Counted from the first letter of the stretch, positions 17,697-27,074 are shown. The stretch is DNA of 64,000 bases from Vibrio maerlii (GCF_003415655.1 NZ_QRHC01000013.1:1-64000); one strand, 5' to 3'. Notes: generated by a model from the sequence alone, not told the origin. Translations and numbers: made by a program.

Positions 17697-18329
17697 ATGG
17701 TTCTAGGTAAACCTCAAACCGACCCAACATTAGAGTGGTTCCTTTCACACTGTCACATTCATAAGTACCCATCAAAAAGCACGCTAATTCATGCGGGCGA
17801 AAAAGCAGAAACTTTGTACTACATCGTTAAAGGTTCTGTTGCGGTTCTTATCAAGGATGAAGAAGGTAAGGAGATGATCCTTTCTTACCTAAACCAAGGT
17901 GACTTTATCGGTGAACTAGGTCTTTTCGAAGAAGACCAAGAGCGTACAGCTTGGGTTCGTGCAAAATCACCTTGTGAAGTAGCTGAGATTTCTTTTAAGA
18001 AGTTCCGCCAGTTAATCCAAGTTAACCCAGACATCCTAATGCGTCTTTCTGCGCAAATGGCAAGCCGTCTACAAGTTACAAGCCAAAAGGTTGGTGACTT
18101 AGCATTCCTAGACGTAACTGGCCGAATTGCACAGACGCTACTAAATCTAGCGAAACAACCAGATGCGATGACTCACCCAGACGGCATGCAAATTAAGATC
18201 ACTCGTCAAGAGATCGGTCAGATTGTTGGTTGTTCTCGTGAGACGGTAGGTCGTATCCTGAAAATGCTAGAAGAGCAGAACCTAATCTCTGCTCACGGTA
18301 AGACTATCGTGGTTTACGGTACTCGATAA
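17697..18329 (+). CDS. crp: cAMP receptor protein
   Basis: Global cAMP-dependent activator of 210 residues. The N-terminal cAMP-binding domain includes GDFIGELGLFEEDQERTAWVRA with the conserved Glu and Arg; the C-terminal helix-turn-helix reads TRQEIGQIVGCSRETVGRILK. The start MVLGKPQTDPTLEW is the normal one, behind GAGGAAG; an in-frame ATG 36 bases upstream is unlikely. Its likely targets in this window include cytR-type regulation and the crp upstream site. Confidence 0.98.
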   Translation: MVLGKPQTDPTLEWFLSHCHIHKYPSKSTLIHAGEKAETLYYIVKGSVAVLIKDEEGKEMILSYLNQGDFIGELGLFEEDQERTAWVRAKSPCEVAEISFKKFRQLIQVNPDILMRLSAQMASRLQVTSQKVGDLAFLDVTGRIAQTLLNLAKQPDAMTHPDGMQIKITRQEIGQIVGCSRETVGRILKMLEEQNLISAHGKTIVVYGTR

Positions 18330-18353
18330 AAGCTAGAAAGCTAGAAAGCTAGA
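18330..18353 (+). repeat. 8-bp tandem repeat (AAGCTAGA) x3 at the crp stop
   Basis: Three exact copies of AAGCTAGA start at the base after the crp stop codon and end just before the crp terminator stem. The unit differs by one base from the arrays after yheT and the Prx-Grx gene. Confidence 0.93.
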
Positions 18354-18360
18354 AATTATG

Positions 18361-18393
18361 AAGCCACCAATGGAGACATTGGTGGCTTTTTTT
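18361..18393 (+). terminator. Terminator of crp
   Basis: AAGCCACCAATG pairs perfectly with CATTGGTGGCTT around GAGA and is followed by seven T. It is a strong intrinsic terminator 32 bases after the crp stop. Confidence 0.93.
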
Positions 18394-18453
18394 CTTGGAA
18401 CTGAAATGAATTGAGCTCTTAGAGCTAAGATTTGAAAAATCTCACATCTGCTC

Positions 18454-19260
18454 CTAACCGTTAGTACTTTCAAAAATCTTATCAGCAGAGGCAGCAACAA
18501 AACCGCTGTAGAGTTCGCCATTGGGCATTGGATAGCGCTTAGCAAACTCATAGAAACCACCTGGGATTTCTTCAGCCTTGTCTGCAAACTGCACCGCTAC
18601 TTTGTCGGCCATGGTTGATGATTGTTCTAAAAGTACTTCTGGTGTGCCTTTCACTTCACCACCAGATTCATTGATAGTAAAACCGGCAACTCTCAGATGG
18701 TCATTCACCTGCTTCACCTCATCAAAAGCATTAAGCTGGTTAACGCTAACGGTGAAATGGTTGGCCCCAAAACCATGTGCTGCTAACCAAGAAGCGTATT
18801 CACTCTCTTGAGCAAGCGCTTGATAATCCTCAGAATCAATCTGCCATAAACGACCGGAATAAAGGAATTCGTGAGCTTTTAGATCATCATGATCTATTTG
18901 CTCTACAAGCTGCTCAGCGATGCCTTGAAGCTGAGGCGAACACTCGTTTACTTTGAGCTCACTAATGAAGACTTTTGGTAAGGAAGGGTCATCGTGTTCA
19001 AAGTGCTTGGCAACCAGCTTTTTGCTTTCAAACAGGTAGTCACCACACGCCTTATACCCGAGTTCAATAAAAGGTTTGGCAAGCGTATCTAGGCCAATAG
19101 GCGCAAGGTTAAAAGTACGCAGAGCAATATGGTCATTGATAAGTGCTTCGTTTTCTTCAAGCAGGTCGTGGACTTTGTCTGCAGATGGGCACAAACGGGT
19201 AATGTAGTCTTGCCATAAAGCAGAAAACAAGGATTCAGGGGTAGTATGGACGGTCTTCAT
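18454..19260 (-). CDS. DUF1338 protein (2-oxoadipate dioxygenase/decarboxylase-like)
   Basis: A 268-residue member of the DUF1338 family, whose Pseudomonas member converts 2-oxoadipate to 2-hydroxyglutarate in D-lysine catabolism using a metal in a VOC-like fold. The probable metal ligands are visible: His44 in NDHIALRTF with Arg47, His168 in GANHFTVSVN and Glu238 in GGFYEFAKRYP. This short form is smaller than the characterised enzyme, so the substrate is uncertain. It follows astD in the same direction with a 190-bp gap, which suggests an amino-acid catabolic role. Confidence 0.8.
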   Translation of the reverse strand: MKTVHTTPESLFSALWQDYITRLCPSADKVHDLLEENEALINDHIALRTFNLAPIGLDTLAKPFIELGYKACGDYLFESKKLVAKHFEHDDPSLPKVFISELKVNECSPQLQGIAEQLVEQIDHDDLKAHEFLYSGRLWQIDSEDYQALAQESEYASWLAAHGFGANHFTVSVNQLNAFDEVKQVNDHLRVAGFTINESGGEVKGTPEVLLEQSSTMADKVAVQFADKAEEIPGGFYEFAKRYPMPNGELYSGFVAASADKIFESTNG

Positions 19261-19450
19261 AGGAAACGCTCCATGTCGTTGTTATCGGTGTATGTCACGC
19301 TAATGCGCTTTGTTTATGTACTTTATTGTTATTACGTTTTTTAAGCTTATTATTTAGCTGTCTCGTCCTAAAATACGTTAAGTGTAGAAAGGCCACTGAG
19401 ATGCTCAGCGGCCTTCAGACTGTGACGGACAGTTTAAGGCTTATAGCACC

Positions 19451-20908
19451 TTATAAGCTCAATCCTGGGCTAAAGGTGGCAGGCAGCACGGGAGCCTCCC
19501 CCTCCATCGATGCCATAGGGTAAGCACAGTAATCAGCCGCATAGTAAGCACTTGGACGTAAGTTGCCCGAAGCTCCTGGGCCACCAAACGGCGCATCGCC
19601 ACTTGCACCCGTCAGTTGACGGTTACGATTAACGATACCGGCGCGAATATGATCAACAAAGTAATCCCACTCACTATCATCGGTGGAGATTAGGCCAGCG
19701 GATAGACCAAAGCGTGTATCGTTTGCCAGTTCTACCGCTTGCTCAAGAGTTTGATAACGCACTACCTGCAGCAATGGGCCGAAATACTCTTCATCGGGTA
19801 GCTGCTCAATTGCAGTCACATCGATGATACCCGGAGAGACAAACGCGGCCTCGCCTGCAGTTGCCTCAACAAGGCTCACTCCACCTAACAAGCGCAAGTT
19901 GTCTTGCGCAGAGAGAATAAACTGCGCCGCGGCTTCAGAGATCTGTGGTCCCATGAAGGGCGCCGGTTCTGCAAAAGGCTGATCCACTTTGATATTCTTA
20001 GTTGCAGAAACCAACTTCTCAAGAAGCAGGTCACCCTTCTCACCCACGGGGATATAAAGGCGACGAGCACAGGTGCAACGCTGACCAGCACTGATGAACG
20101 CCGATTGAATAATGGTATACACGGTCGCATCCACACCACCGAACTGCTCAGAGATAACCATGGGGTTGTTGCCCCCCATCTCTAGCGCAAGCATCTTGCC
20201 TGGTTGCCCTGCAAATTGCTTATGCAGCAGGTGACCCGTGTTCGCGCTACCGGTAAACAGTAAGCCATCGATACCACGAGATTCAGCAAGGGCTATACCC
20301 GTCTCTTTTGCACCCTGAACAAGGTTGATAACGCCAGCAGGTAAGCCAACTTCTTGCCATATTTTCATCGCAAGCTCACCTGTCCAAGGAGTTTGCTCTG
20401 AAGGCTTGAATACCACGGTATTACCAGCGAGTAATGCAGGAACGATATGACCGTTTGGTAGGTGGCCTGGGAAATTATAAGGGCCGAATACCGCCATCAC
20501 TCCTAGAGGCTTGTGACGCAATACGATTTGGTTGCCTGCCGCTTCACGCTGCGCTTCACCGGTACGCTCATGGTAAGCACGAATAGAGATAGCGATTTTG
20601 CCTGCCATCGCAGCAGCCTCAGTACGAGTCTCCCAGATAGGTTTACCCGTCTCTTTAGCGATCACAGTTGCAATCTCTTCTGCACGCTCTTTTACTTTTT
20701 CAGCAAAAGCCAGCACATACTTTTCACGCTCCGTATAAGGCAATTTCTTCCAGCCAACCAGAGCCTCTCTAGCAGCTCGTACAGCGGAATCTACTTGAGC
20801 AGGTGTTGCTGCATCTCCTTGCCATACAACAGCATTGTCGTATGGACTTTGTGAGGCCATTGCTTCACCTTGCCCTGCAATCCACTCACCAGCGATCCAT
20901 TGAGTCAT
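19451..20908 (-). CDS. astD: N-succinylglutamate 5-semialdehyde dehydrogenase
   Basis: NAD-dependent enzyme of 485 residues, fourth step of the arginine succinyltransferase pathway. The aldehyde dehydrogenase features are present: GNTVVFKPSEQTPW (cofactor), LLFTGSANTG, ALEMGGNNP with the general-base Glu and AGQRCTCARRL with the catalytic Cys. It lies 38 bp after astA. The other steps, astB and astE, are not in this window. Confidence 0.96.
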   Translation of the reverse strand: MTQWIAGEWIAGQGEAMASQSPYDNAVVWQGDAATPAQVDSAVRAAREALVGWKKLPYTEREKYVLAFAEKVKERAEEIATVIAKETGKPIWETRTEAAAMAGKIAISIRAYHERTGEAQREAAGNQIVLRHKPLGVMAVFGPYNFPGHLPNGHIVPALLAGNTVVFKPSEQTPWTGELAMKIWQEVGLPAGVINLVQGAKETGIALAESRGIDGLLFTGSANTGHLLHKQFAGQPGKMLALEMGGNNPMVISEQFGGVDATVYTIIQSAFISAGQRCTCARRLYIPVGEKGDLLLEKLVSATKNIKVDQPFAEPAPFMGPQISEAAAQFILSAQDNLRLLGGVSLVEATAGEAAFVSPGIIDVTAIEQLPDEEYFGPLLQVVRYQTLEQAVELANDTRFGLSAGLISTDDSEWDYFVDHIRAGIVNRNRQLTGASGDAPFGGPGASGNLRPSAYYAADYCAYPMASMEGEAPVLPATFSPGLSL

Positions 20909-20926
20909 ATCTATTCCTTTTTATCT

Positions 20927-21946
20927 CTACTGCGTCAGCATTCGTACAAAGTCACCATCTTGTACTTTTAGGGCAATGGCCACTTCAGAAGTCAGGATGA
21001 CGCTTTCGCTCTCAGCATCGTATGCCCCTTTTGCAGCGGCAGCACGGAAGTTCTCAAATGAGGTGTTCGCAATCAGGTAATCTTGCGAGCTTGAATGCTC
21101 GGCAACTCTTACCTTTGCCCGGAACGAGTGACGAACCGATTCAATATTACGTAGGTCACACTCTACAGTTGGTCCACCATCGAAAATGTCGACATAATCT
21201 CGGCAAGTAAAGCCTTCATTCTCTAATAGCTTCAACGCAGGGCGAGTATTCTCGTGTACCTCACCAATCACCGCCTGAGCTTCTTTACTGAGTAGATTCA
21301 CGTAGATAGGAAGCTTTGGCATTAGGTCAGCAATGAAGCCTTTTTTACCAATACCGGTGAGATAATCAGCCAGAGTGAAATCGATAGAGAAGAAGTGCTC
21401 TTGGAGCCATTGCCAGAAAGGTGAATTCCCTTCTGCGTCAGAAACACCACGCATCTCAGCAAAAACCGTCTTTGAGAAGCGATGAGGGTGTTCTGCCATC
21501 ATCAAGAAGCGACACTTCGACATCAAACGACCATTCAAGCCACCACGGAAGCTTGGACGCAGGAACAAGGTACAAATCTCACTACAACCTGTGTAGTTAT
21601 TGCCAAACGTCAATAGCTTAACGACATTGTTAACCTGAAGCTTAGGTGAAGAGTGAACCACCTTGCTGATGTGGTATGAATAAAAAGGCACATCCCAGCC
21701 AATCGATGCTTCAATACCTGTGGTACCAGCGACTTCTCCCGTTTCGCTGTCAAAGCCGACCATTAGATAGCCTTCATCGCCAGGTTCTGTCACATCAGGT
21801 TTAGAGAAGCTGTACTCTGAATGAGTAATACGATTCGTTAACAGTTCTTCGTTAACGGGAAGTGAAGTGAATCCGTGTCCTGATTCAACTGCACATGTGT
21901 GTAAAGCCTCATAATCTGAGGTCTTAATTGGGCGAACAACAAGCAT
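20927..21946 (-). CDS. astA: Arginine N-succinyltransferase
   Basis: First enzyme of the AST pathway, succinyl-CoA plus arginine to N2-succinylarginine, 339 residues with an acyltransferase (GNAT-like) fold. It opens MLVVRPIKTSDYEALHTCAVESG and contains CSEICTLFLRPSFRGG and DIFDGGPTVECD. A strong GGAGGG site lies 9 bases ahead of this ATG; a TTG one codon earlier is possible. It is followed by astD, so the two probably form one transcript behind argD/astC. Confidence 0.96.
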   Translation of the reverse strand: MLVVRPIKTSDYEALHTCAVESGHGFTSLPVNEELLTNRITHSEYSFSKPDVTEPGDEGYLMVGFDSETGEVAGTTGIEASIGWDVPFYSYHISKVVHSSPKLQVNNVVKLLTFGNNYTGCSEICTLFLRPSFRGGLNGRLMSKCRFLMMAEHPHRFSKTVFAEMRGVSDAEGNSPFWQWLQEHFFSIDFTLADYLTGIGKKGFIADLMPKLPIYVNLLSKEAQAVIGEVHENTRPALKLLENEGFTCRDYVDIFDGGPTVECDLRNIESVRHSFRAKVRVAEHSSSQDYLIANTSFENFRAAAAKGAYDAESESVILTSEVAIALKVQDGDFVRMLTQ

Positions 21947-22013
21947 CAATACATCCCTCCGATGCTATAAGGTTTCTAGAAATTTGTTTTCTTAGTTCTT
22001 AAAGGAAATGCAC

Positions 22014-22059
22014 AGTCCCCAGTTCAATCAGAGCATGCATGCTCTGACCACTAGGGACT
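22014..22059. repeat. Nested palindrome between argD/astC and astA
   Basis: A perfect 20-base palindrome TCAGAGCATGCATGCTCTGA (22028-22047) sits inside an outer inverted pair AGTCCC (22014-22019) and GGGACT (22054-22059). It is followed by CTAGGAACC. No T tract follows in either direction, so it is not a simple terminator. The GGGACT/CTAGGAAC wording resembles the repeat ahead of fusA. Confidence 0.85.
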
Positions 22060-22092
22060 CGGTACTAGGAACCTGAATCTATTTCTAAAAAC

Positions 22093-23307
22093 TTAACCTA
22101 CTAGCTTTGCTAGTGCTTTATCTAGTCTTGATAGACCTTCTTCTATTTCTTCTTTGCTAATAACCAGTGATGGCGTGAAACGAACCACGCTTGCCCCTGC
22201 AACCAAGACCATCAAGCCTTGCTCACCAGCAACAACCAGTACATCACGAGCGCGGCCTTGCCATTCTTCATTCAATGCAGCACCAAGTAGCAAGCCTTTA
22301 CCACGAACCTCTGAGAAGACTTGGTATTTGTCGTTCAGCTTTTGTAAACCATCTCGGAATAGCGCTTCGCGCTCTACAACGCCCGCAAGCGTTTCTGGTT
22401 GACTGACCACATCTACAACCGCTTCTGCAACCGCACACGCCAGTGGGTTACCACCATAGGTAGAACCATGTGTTCCTATTTTTAAGTGTTTAGCCAGTTC
22501 AGTAGTGGTTAGCATCGCACCGATAGGGAAACCGCCACCGAGAGATTTTGCGGTACTAAGGATATCTGGAGTCACACCAAGGCCTTGGTATGCGTAGAAG
22601 TGACCGGTACGACCGTTACCAGTTTGTACTTCATCGAAGATAAGCAGTGCGTTGTACTTGTCACATAACTCACGAACGGTTTGAACGAACTCATCCGATG
22701 GTGGAATGATACCCCCCTCACCTTGTAAAGGTTCCATCATGATGGCACAGGTGCGGTCCGACATATGCTCACGAAGTGCATCAACGTCATTGTATGGCAG
22801 GTGAGTCACATCGCCCGGTTTTGGTCCGAAACCATCCGAGTAAGCCTCTTGGCCACCGACAGTTACCGTAAAGAAAGTACGTCCATGGAAGCCTTGTTTG
22901 AAGGCGATGATTTCTGATTTTTCAGGGCCATGTTCATCAGCAGCATAACGACGCGCCAGTTTAAGCGCTGCTTCGTTCGCTTCAGCACCCGAGTTAGCAA
23001 AGAAAACCTTCTCAGCAAAAGAGACTTCCGTTAATTTTTTTGCCAAACGTAATGCTGGTTCGTTGGTCATCACATTACTTAGATGCCAAATCTTATTCGC
23101 TTGCTCAGTAACAGCATTAACCATCGCTGGATGACAGTGGCCTAAACAACTAACCGCGATACCACCAGCAAAGTCGATATACTCTGTCCCCTGCTGGTCC
23201 CACACACGAGCACCTTCACCCTTCACTGGAATCATCTCCATTGGGTTATAACAAGGCACCATTACTTCATCAAATTGACTACGTTCTACGTTTTTTTCCA
23301 CTGTCAT
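22093..23307 (-). CDS. argD: Acetylornithine / succinylornithine aminotransferase
   Basis: PLP-dependent class III aminotransferase of 404 residues that likely serves both arginine synthesis (ArgD) and the AST pathway (AstC). The PLP phosphate and lysine regions are seen in FFANSGAEANEAALKLAR, LLIFDEVQTGNGRTG and LSTAKSLGGGFPIGAML. The start MTVEKNVERSQFDEVM is chosen; the upstream in-frame extension is Cys/Ser-rich and unlike the family. Its position ahead of astA and astD suggests catabolic use, its family membership biosynthetic use. Confidence 0.95.
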   Translation of the reverse strand: MTVEKNVERSQFDEVMVPCYNPMEMIPVKGEGARVWDQQGTEYIDFAGGIAVSCLGHCHPAMVNAVTEQANKIWHLSNVMTNEPALRLAKKLTEVSFAEKVFFANSGAEANEAALKLARRYAADEHGPEKSEIIAFKQGFHGRTFFTVTVGGQEAYSDGFGPKPGDVTHLPYNDVDALREHMSDRTCAIMMEPLQGEGGIIPPSDEFVQTVRELCDKYNALLIFDEVQTGNGRTGHFYAYQGLGVTPDILSTAKSLGGGFPIGAMLTTTELAKHLKIGTHGSTYGGNPLACAVAEAVVDVVSQPETLAGVVEREALFRDGLQKLNDKYQVFSEVRGKGLLLGAALNEEWQGRARDVLVVAGEQGLMVLVAGASVVRFTPSLVISKEEIEEGLSRLDKALAKLVG

Positions 23308-23663
23308 TGCACATTCCCTCATAGACGACGAACTACAGCAATCTCGTTCTTTTGGCTTCTGCAAAATCAAACGGAATTTTCTACTGCTGCAGCATTGTAT
23401 TTACAATTAATTAACCAATTCAAGAGTGAAAACATCTTTTCCTTCGCTAGTGAGCTGGATAATTAATGTCACATATGACTATTTATGCACGAATAGATCC
23501 GTTTTATGAAGTGTTTTTTGTTCTATAGGAAAGAATACGGCTATATACCGCCTGAGATCAGGCGATAACAGTTGAGGGGAGATTGTGCCGCGCATAATCT
23601 TGCTTAGTAATTTTATAGATTATTTAACGCAACAAATGTTAAAAAAGGTGATCGCTGTCAGGG
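23308..23663. other. Intergenic region between argD and pabA
   Basis: AT-rich 356 bases holding the argD promoter region (minus strand) and the pabA 3' end. A short inverted repeat CGCCTGA-GA-TCAGGCG lies at 23549-23564, about 100 bases after pabA, without a T tract. I saw no clear ARG box, terminator or small gene. Confidence 0.6.
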
Positions 23664-24242
23664 TTATCGCTTGAGGAAATTAGCCAAGATTTGATGCCCT
23701 TGCTCAGTTTTAATCGATTCAGGGTGAAATTGTACCGCATCAATCGGCAAGGTTTTGTGCTGGTAGCCCATGATCTCATCAAAGCTGCCATCAATATTCT
23801 GGGTCCAAGCGGTAACTTCAAAGCAGTCCGGTAAGCTATCTTTCTCTACAACGAGCGAATGGTAACGAGTGACTGTCAACGGGTTGTTCAGCCCTGAGAA
23901 CACGCTTTGGTTGGTGTGAATTATCGGTGAGGTTTTACCATGCATCACTTGCTGGGCTCGAATCACTTTTCCACCAAAGGCTTGAGCAATAGCTTGATGA
24001 CCTAAACAGACACCAAAGATCGGTAGCTTACCCGCGAAGTGTTCTATTGCTTGGATGGAGATGCCCGCTTCATTCGGCGTACAAGGACCTGGGGAGATCA
24101 CCAGATGACTTGGGTTCATCGCTTCAATCTCTTGCAAGGTGACTTCATCATTGCGCACAACTTTCACCTCTGTACCCAATTCACAGAAGTATTGATACAG
24201 GTTGTAAGTAAACGAGTCGTAATTATCGATGATGAGGAGCAT
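23664..24242 (-). CDS. pabA: Aminodeoxychorismate synthase glutaminase component (TrpG-like)
   Basis: Class I glutamine amidotransferase of 192 residues supplying ammonia to PabB for p-aminobenzoate (folate) synthesis. The triad is visible: Cys79 in FGVCLGHQAIAQAF, and His and Glu in VQFHPESI. The position next to argD is as in E. coli, which favours pabA over trpG. In many bacteria one amidotransferase serves both PabB and TrpE. Confidence 0.93.
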   Translation of the reverse strand: MLLIIDNYDSFTYNLYQYFCELGTEVKVVRNDEVTLQEIEAMNPSHLVISPGPCTPNEAGISIQAIEHFAGKLPIFGVCLGHQAIAQAFGGKVIRAQQVMHGKTSPIIHTNQSVFSGLNNPLTVTRYHSLVVEKDSLPDCFEVTAWTQNIDGSFDEIMGYQHKTLPIDAVQFHPESIKTEQGHQILANFLKR

Positions 24243-24268
24243 AGCGTTTCAGAAAGCCTAAATAAGAA

Positions 24269-24296
24269 AACCGCCAGAGTTTAACGTCTGGCGGTT
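24269..24296 (-). terminator. Terminator of trpS
   Basis: AACCGCCAGA pairs perfectly with TCTGGCGGTT around an 8-base loop, with TTTCTTATTT following on the minus strand. It lies about 30 bases after trpS and ahead of pabA. Confidence 0.75.
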
Positions 24297-24325
24297 GATA
24301 TTTCCATTACAACAAGGGGCCTTGC

Positions 24326-25342
24326 TTATGGGCGAGCAACAAAGCCTACCGCTGCGTATGCTTTCTTCAATGTTTCTGCAGCGCGAGCTGATGCCTTCTC
24401 TGCGCCTTCTTTCATCACTGCATCAAGATAAGCACGGTCTTCGCGAACACGGCGGTATTCTGCTTGGATAGGCTCTAGCATCTCAACCACTGCTTGACCC
24501 ACATCCTTCTTGAATGGTCCGTACATCTCTACGCCTTGGTATTTCGCTTCAATCTCTTCAAAGCTCATACCCGTCGCCGCAGAGTAAAGACCCATTAGGT
24601 TAGAGATACCGGCTTTGTTTTCCCAATCATTGGCAATGCGCGGTGGTGTCTCAGTGTCTGTTTGCGCCTTATTGATCTTCTTAATGATAGATTTAGGCTC
24701 TTCAAGCAGAGTGATGACGTTCTTACGGTTGTCATCTGACTTTGACATCTTCTTCGTCGCATCTTGTAGGCTCATTACACGAGCATTCACAGTTGGAATG
24801 TACGGCTCTGGTACCTCAAAGATTGGTTGCTCTGGGCTGTAGATGTTGTTGAAGCGAGTCGCGATATCACGCGCGAGCTCAAGGTGTTGCTTCTGGTCGC
24901 TACCTACTGGCACTTGGTGCGCACCGTATAGCAGGATGTCTGCTGCCATTAGCACTGGGTAATCGAATAGACCCACGTTTACGTCGTTTGCGTAACGTTG
25001 AGACTTATCCTTGAACTGAGTCATACGGTTCAGTTCACCCATTTGAGTGTAACAGTTAAGAAGCCAACCAAGTTGAGCGTGCTCTGGTACATGTGACTGA
25101 ACAAATAGCGTGCTCTTCTTAGGATCAACACCAACCGCAAGACAGATTGCTAGTGCGTCTAGAGTCGCTTCATGTAGGGCTTTAGGATCTTGACGAACCG
25201 TCACCGCATGAAGGTCTACAACACAGTATTGACAATCGTAGTCATCTTGCATTTGTTGCCATTGACGTAGAGCACCCAAGTAGTTACCGATACTTAGTTC
25301 ACCTGATGGTTGAACACCACTCAATACAATGGGTTTGCTCAT
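24326..25342 (-). CDS. trpS: Tryptophanyl-tRNA synthetase
   Basis: Class I synthetase of 338 residues charging tRNA-Trp. The HIGH-type signature is PSGELSIGNYLG (about 12-23) and the KMSKS loop is KKMSKSDDN. The YGAHQVPVGSDQKQHLELARD stretch binds substrate. Third gene of a conserved rpe-gph-trpS series as in E. coli. Confidence 0.97.
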   Translation of the reverse strand: MSKPIVLSGVQPSGELSIGNYLGALRQWQQMQDDYDCQYCVVDLHAVTVRQDPKALHEATLDALAICLAVGVDPKKSTLFVQSHVPEHAQLGWLLNCYTQMGELNRMTQFKDKSQRYANDVNVGLFDYPVLMAADILLYGAHQVPVGSDQKQHLELARDIATRFNNIYSPEQPIFEVPEPYIPTVNARVMSLQDATKKMSKSDDNRKNVITLLEEPKSIIKKINKAQTDTETPPRIANDWENKAGISNLMGLYSAATGMSFEEIEAKYQGVEMYGPFKKDVGQAVVEMLEPIQAEYRRVREDRAYLDAVMKEGAEKASARAAETLKKAYAAVGFVARP

Positions 25343-25379
25343 GGGAATAATTCCTTTGACTTCTTAATCTAAATAAAAT

Positions 25380-25426
25380 GAAAAGCCGCATGATACCTAG
25401 GCTCAAGTACCTAGTTCACACGGCTT
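25380..25426 (-). terminator. Probable terminator of gph
   Basis: AAGCCG and CGGCTT flank inner complementary TGA/TCA and CCTAG/CTAGG segments with small bulges, and TTTTC follows on the minus strand. It lies about 50 bases after the gph stop. Confidence 0.6.
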
Positions 25427-25473
25427 ACTCAGTGTACTCATTAACGAGTATTTTGGAAGTAATTTCGTCGAAC

Positions 25474-26160
25474 TTAAGCCGAAACAGCGATGACTTCTAC
25501 CAATTGTGCAATGTTATCCGCGACATAATCTGGTTTAGATGCAGCAATAGGCTCACCGTGGTTATAACCATAGGTCAAACCAAACGATGCACAGCCTGCA
25601 TTTTTCGCTGCTTTGATGTCATTGCTCGAGTCACCCACCATCAACATCTCATGTGGCTGACAATTATGTTTTTCAAGTAACCAATTCAGTGCCATTGGGT
25701 TTGGTTTCTTCTCCGGGAAGGTATCACCACCAATGACATCAGCAAAGTAATGGTCGATACCATGTTGAGCCAAAACATGAGGCACAAACTTAGATGGCTT
25801 ATTGGTCACTAGCGCTATCACGTAACCCGCTCCGTGAAGTGCGGCTAGGGTTTCTTTAACATTCGGGTATAGATGACTCAGCTTGTGACCACTCTTCTCA
25901 TAGAAATCATCAAATAGAACTCGTGCTTGAGCTAAAACTTCAGGGCTTAGCTCGCTGGAAATCGTCAAGCTCTGACTCAGTGAACGACCAATCAATACAT
26001 CTGCTCCGTTACCGATATATTCAGATACTTGAGCCTCTGTCACTGCAGGATACCCCATTGCTTGCGCTGCTTGATCAGCGGCAATGGCTAGGTCTGGGAC
26101 GCTATTTAATAGGGTTCCATCTAAATCGAACGCGATTAGTTTTATTGAGCTTAATGACAT
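25474..26160 (-). CDS. gph: Phosphoglycolate phosphatase
   Basis: HAD-superfamily phosphatase of 228 residues that removes 2-phosphoglycolate formed in DNA 3'-end repair. Motif I is FDLDGTLLNS, motif II VTNKPSK, motif III EKKPNP and motif IV MVGDSSNDIKAAKNAG. The helical cap lies between motifs I and II. Placement between rpe and trpS matches E. coli. Confidence 0.95.
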   Translation of the reverse strand: MSLSSIKLIAFDLDGTLLNSVPDLAIAADQAAQAMGYPAVTEAQVSEYIGNGADVLIGRSLSQSLTISSELSPEVLAQARVLFDDFYEKSGHKLSHLYPNVKETLAALHGAGYVIALVTNKPSKFVPHVLAQHGIDHYFADVIGGDTFPEKKPNPMALNWLLEKHNCQPHEMLMVGDSSNDIKAAKNAGCASFGLTYGYNHGEPIAASKPDYVADNIAQLVEVIAVSA

Positions 26161-26211
26161 CTTACTTTCCTATTTATTATATTCGTCCGCTATTCTGCTA
26201 TAGCAAGACGC

Positions 26212-26236
26212 AAAAAAGGGGCTAAGCGCCCCTTTC
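26212..26236 (-). terminator. Terminator between rpe and gph
   Basis: AAAGGGGC and GCCCCTTT pair around TAAGC, with TTTTTTGCG following on the minus strand. It should end part of the rpe transcripts ahead of gph. Confidence 0.8.
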
Positions 26237-26264
26237 TCTGTATGCTTTAACGCTATTTGTACGT

Positions 26265-26939
26265 TTATGCGTCTACTTTTGCAAGCTCTGCACGCATCTC
26301 ATCAATCACTTCTTTGTAGTCTGGACGGCTAAAGATAGCTGAACCTGCAACAAACATGTCTGCGCCTGCTTCAGCAATCTCTCTGATGTTATCAACTTTA
26401 ACGCCGCCATCGATCTCTAGGCGAATATCACGACCCGACTCATCAATCATCTTGCGCACTGCGCGCAACTTATCAAGCGTGTTTGGAATGAATGATTGAC
26501 CACCAAAACCAGGGTTTACTGACATCAGAAGGATCATGTCTACTTTGTCCATGATGTACTCAAGGTGCGCAAGTGGCGTTGCTGGGTTTAGAACGACACC
26601 CGCCTTACAGCCATGTTCTTTGATTAGTTGTAGCGTGCGATCCACATGTTCAGAGGCTTCAATATGGAAAGTGATCATCGACGCGCCTGCTTTTGCAAAG
26701 TCAGGGATAATGCGGTCAACCGGCTTAACCATTAGGTGAACATCGATAGGTGCAGTGATGCCGTAATCACGCAGTGCTTTACATACTGGTGCACCAAAGG
26801 TCAGATTAGGTACGTAGTGGTTATCCATTACGTCGAAGTGAACCACATCAGCGCCCGCTGCTAGTACTTTTTCTACGTCCTCACCAAGACGTGCGAAATC
26901 TGCAGATAAAATAGATGGGGCAATCAGGAAATCTTTCAT
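26265..26939 (-). CDS. rpe: Ribulose-phosphate 3-epimerase
   Basis: TIM-barrel enzyme of 224 residues interconverting ribulose-5-P and xylulose-5-P in the pentose phosphate pathway. SILSADFARLGEDV, HFDVMDNHYVPNLTFG, IDVHLMV and the MSVNPGFGGQ loop are the family signatures, with EIDGGV carrying the second catalytic Asp. It lies downstream of dam, as in E. coli. Confidence 0.97.
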   Translation of the reverse strand: MKDFLIAPSILSADFARLGEDVEKVLAAGADVVHFDVMDNHYVPNLTFGAPVCKALRDYGITAPIDVHLMVKPVDRIIPDFAKAGASMITFHIEASEHVDRTLQLIKEHGCKAGVVLNPATPLAHLEYIMDKVDMILLMSVNPGFGGQSFIPNTLDKLRAVRKMIDESGRDIRLEIDGGVKVDNIREIAEAGADMFVAGSAIFSRPDYKEVIDEMRAELAKVDA

Positions 26940-27074
26940 TGTGGACCTCTACGGAATAGTTGCGAACGGAAGCGGATTCAATACCAAGCATTGTTTGCGC
27001 GCAATTCTACCTTAAGCGAAGAAAGAGATCCTAGTTTCTAGTCGCCAGTTTCGAGAAAAAGAAACTTAGGCACT

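Noticed and set aside
23549..23564. Inverted repeat CGCCTGA-GA-TCAGGCG as pabA terminator
   Set aside because: No T tract follows on the minus strand and it lies 100 bases after the stop; kept only as a note in the intergenic entry.
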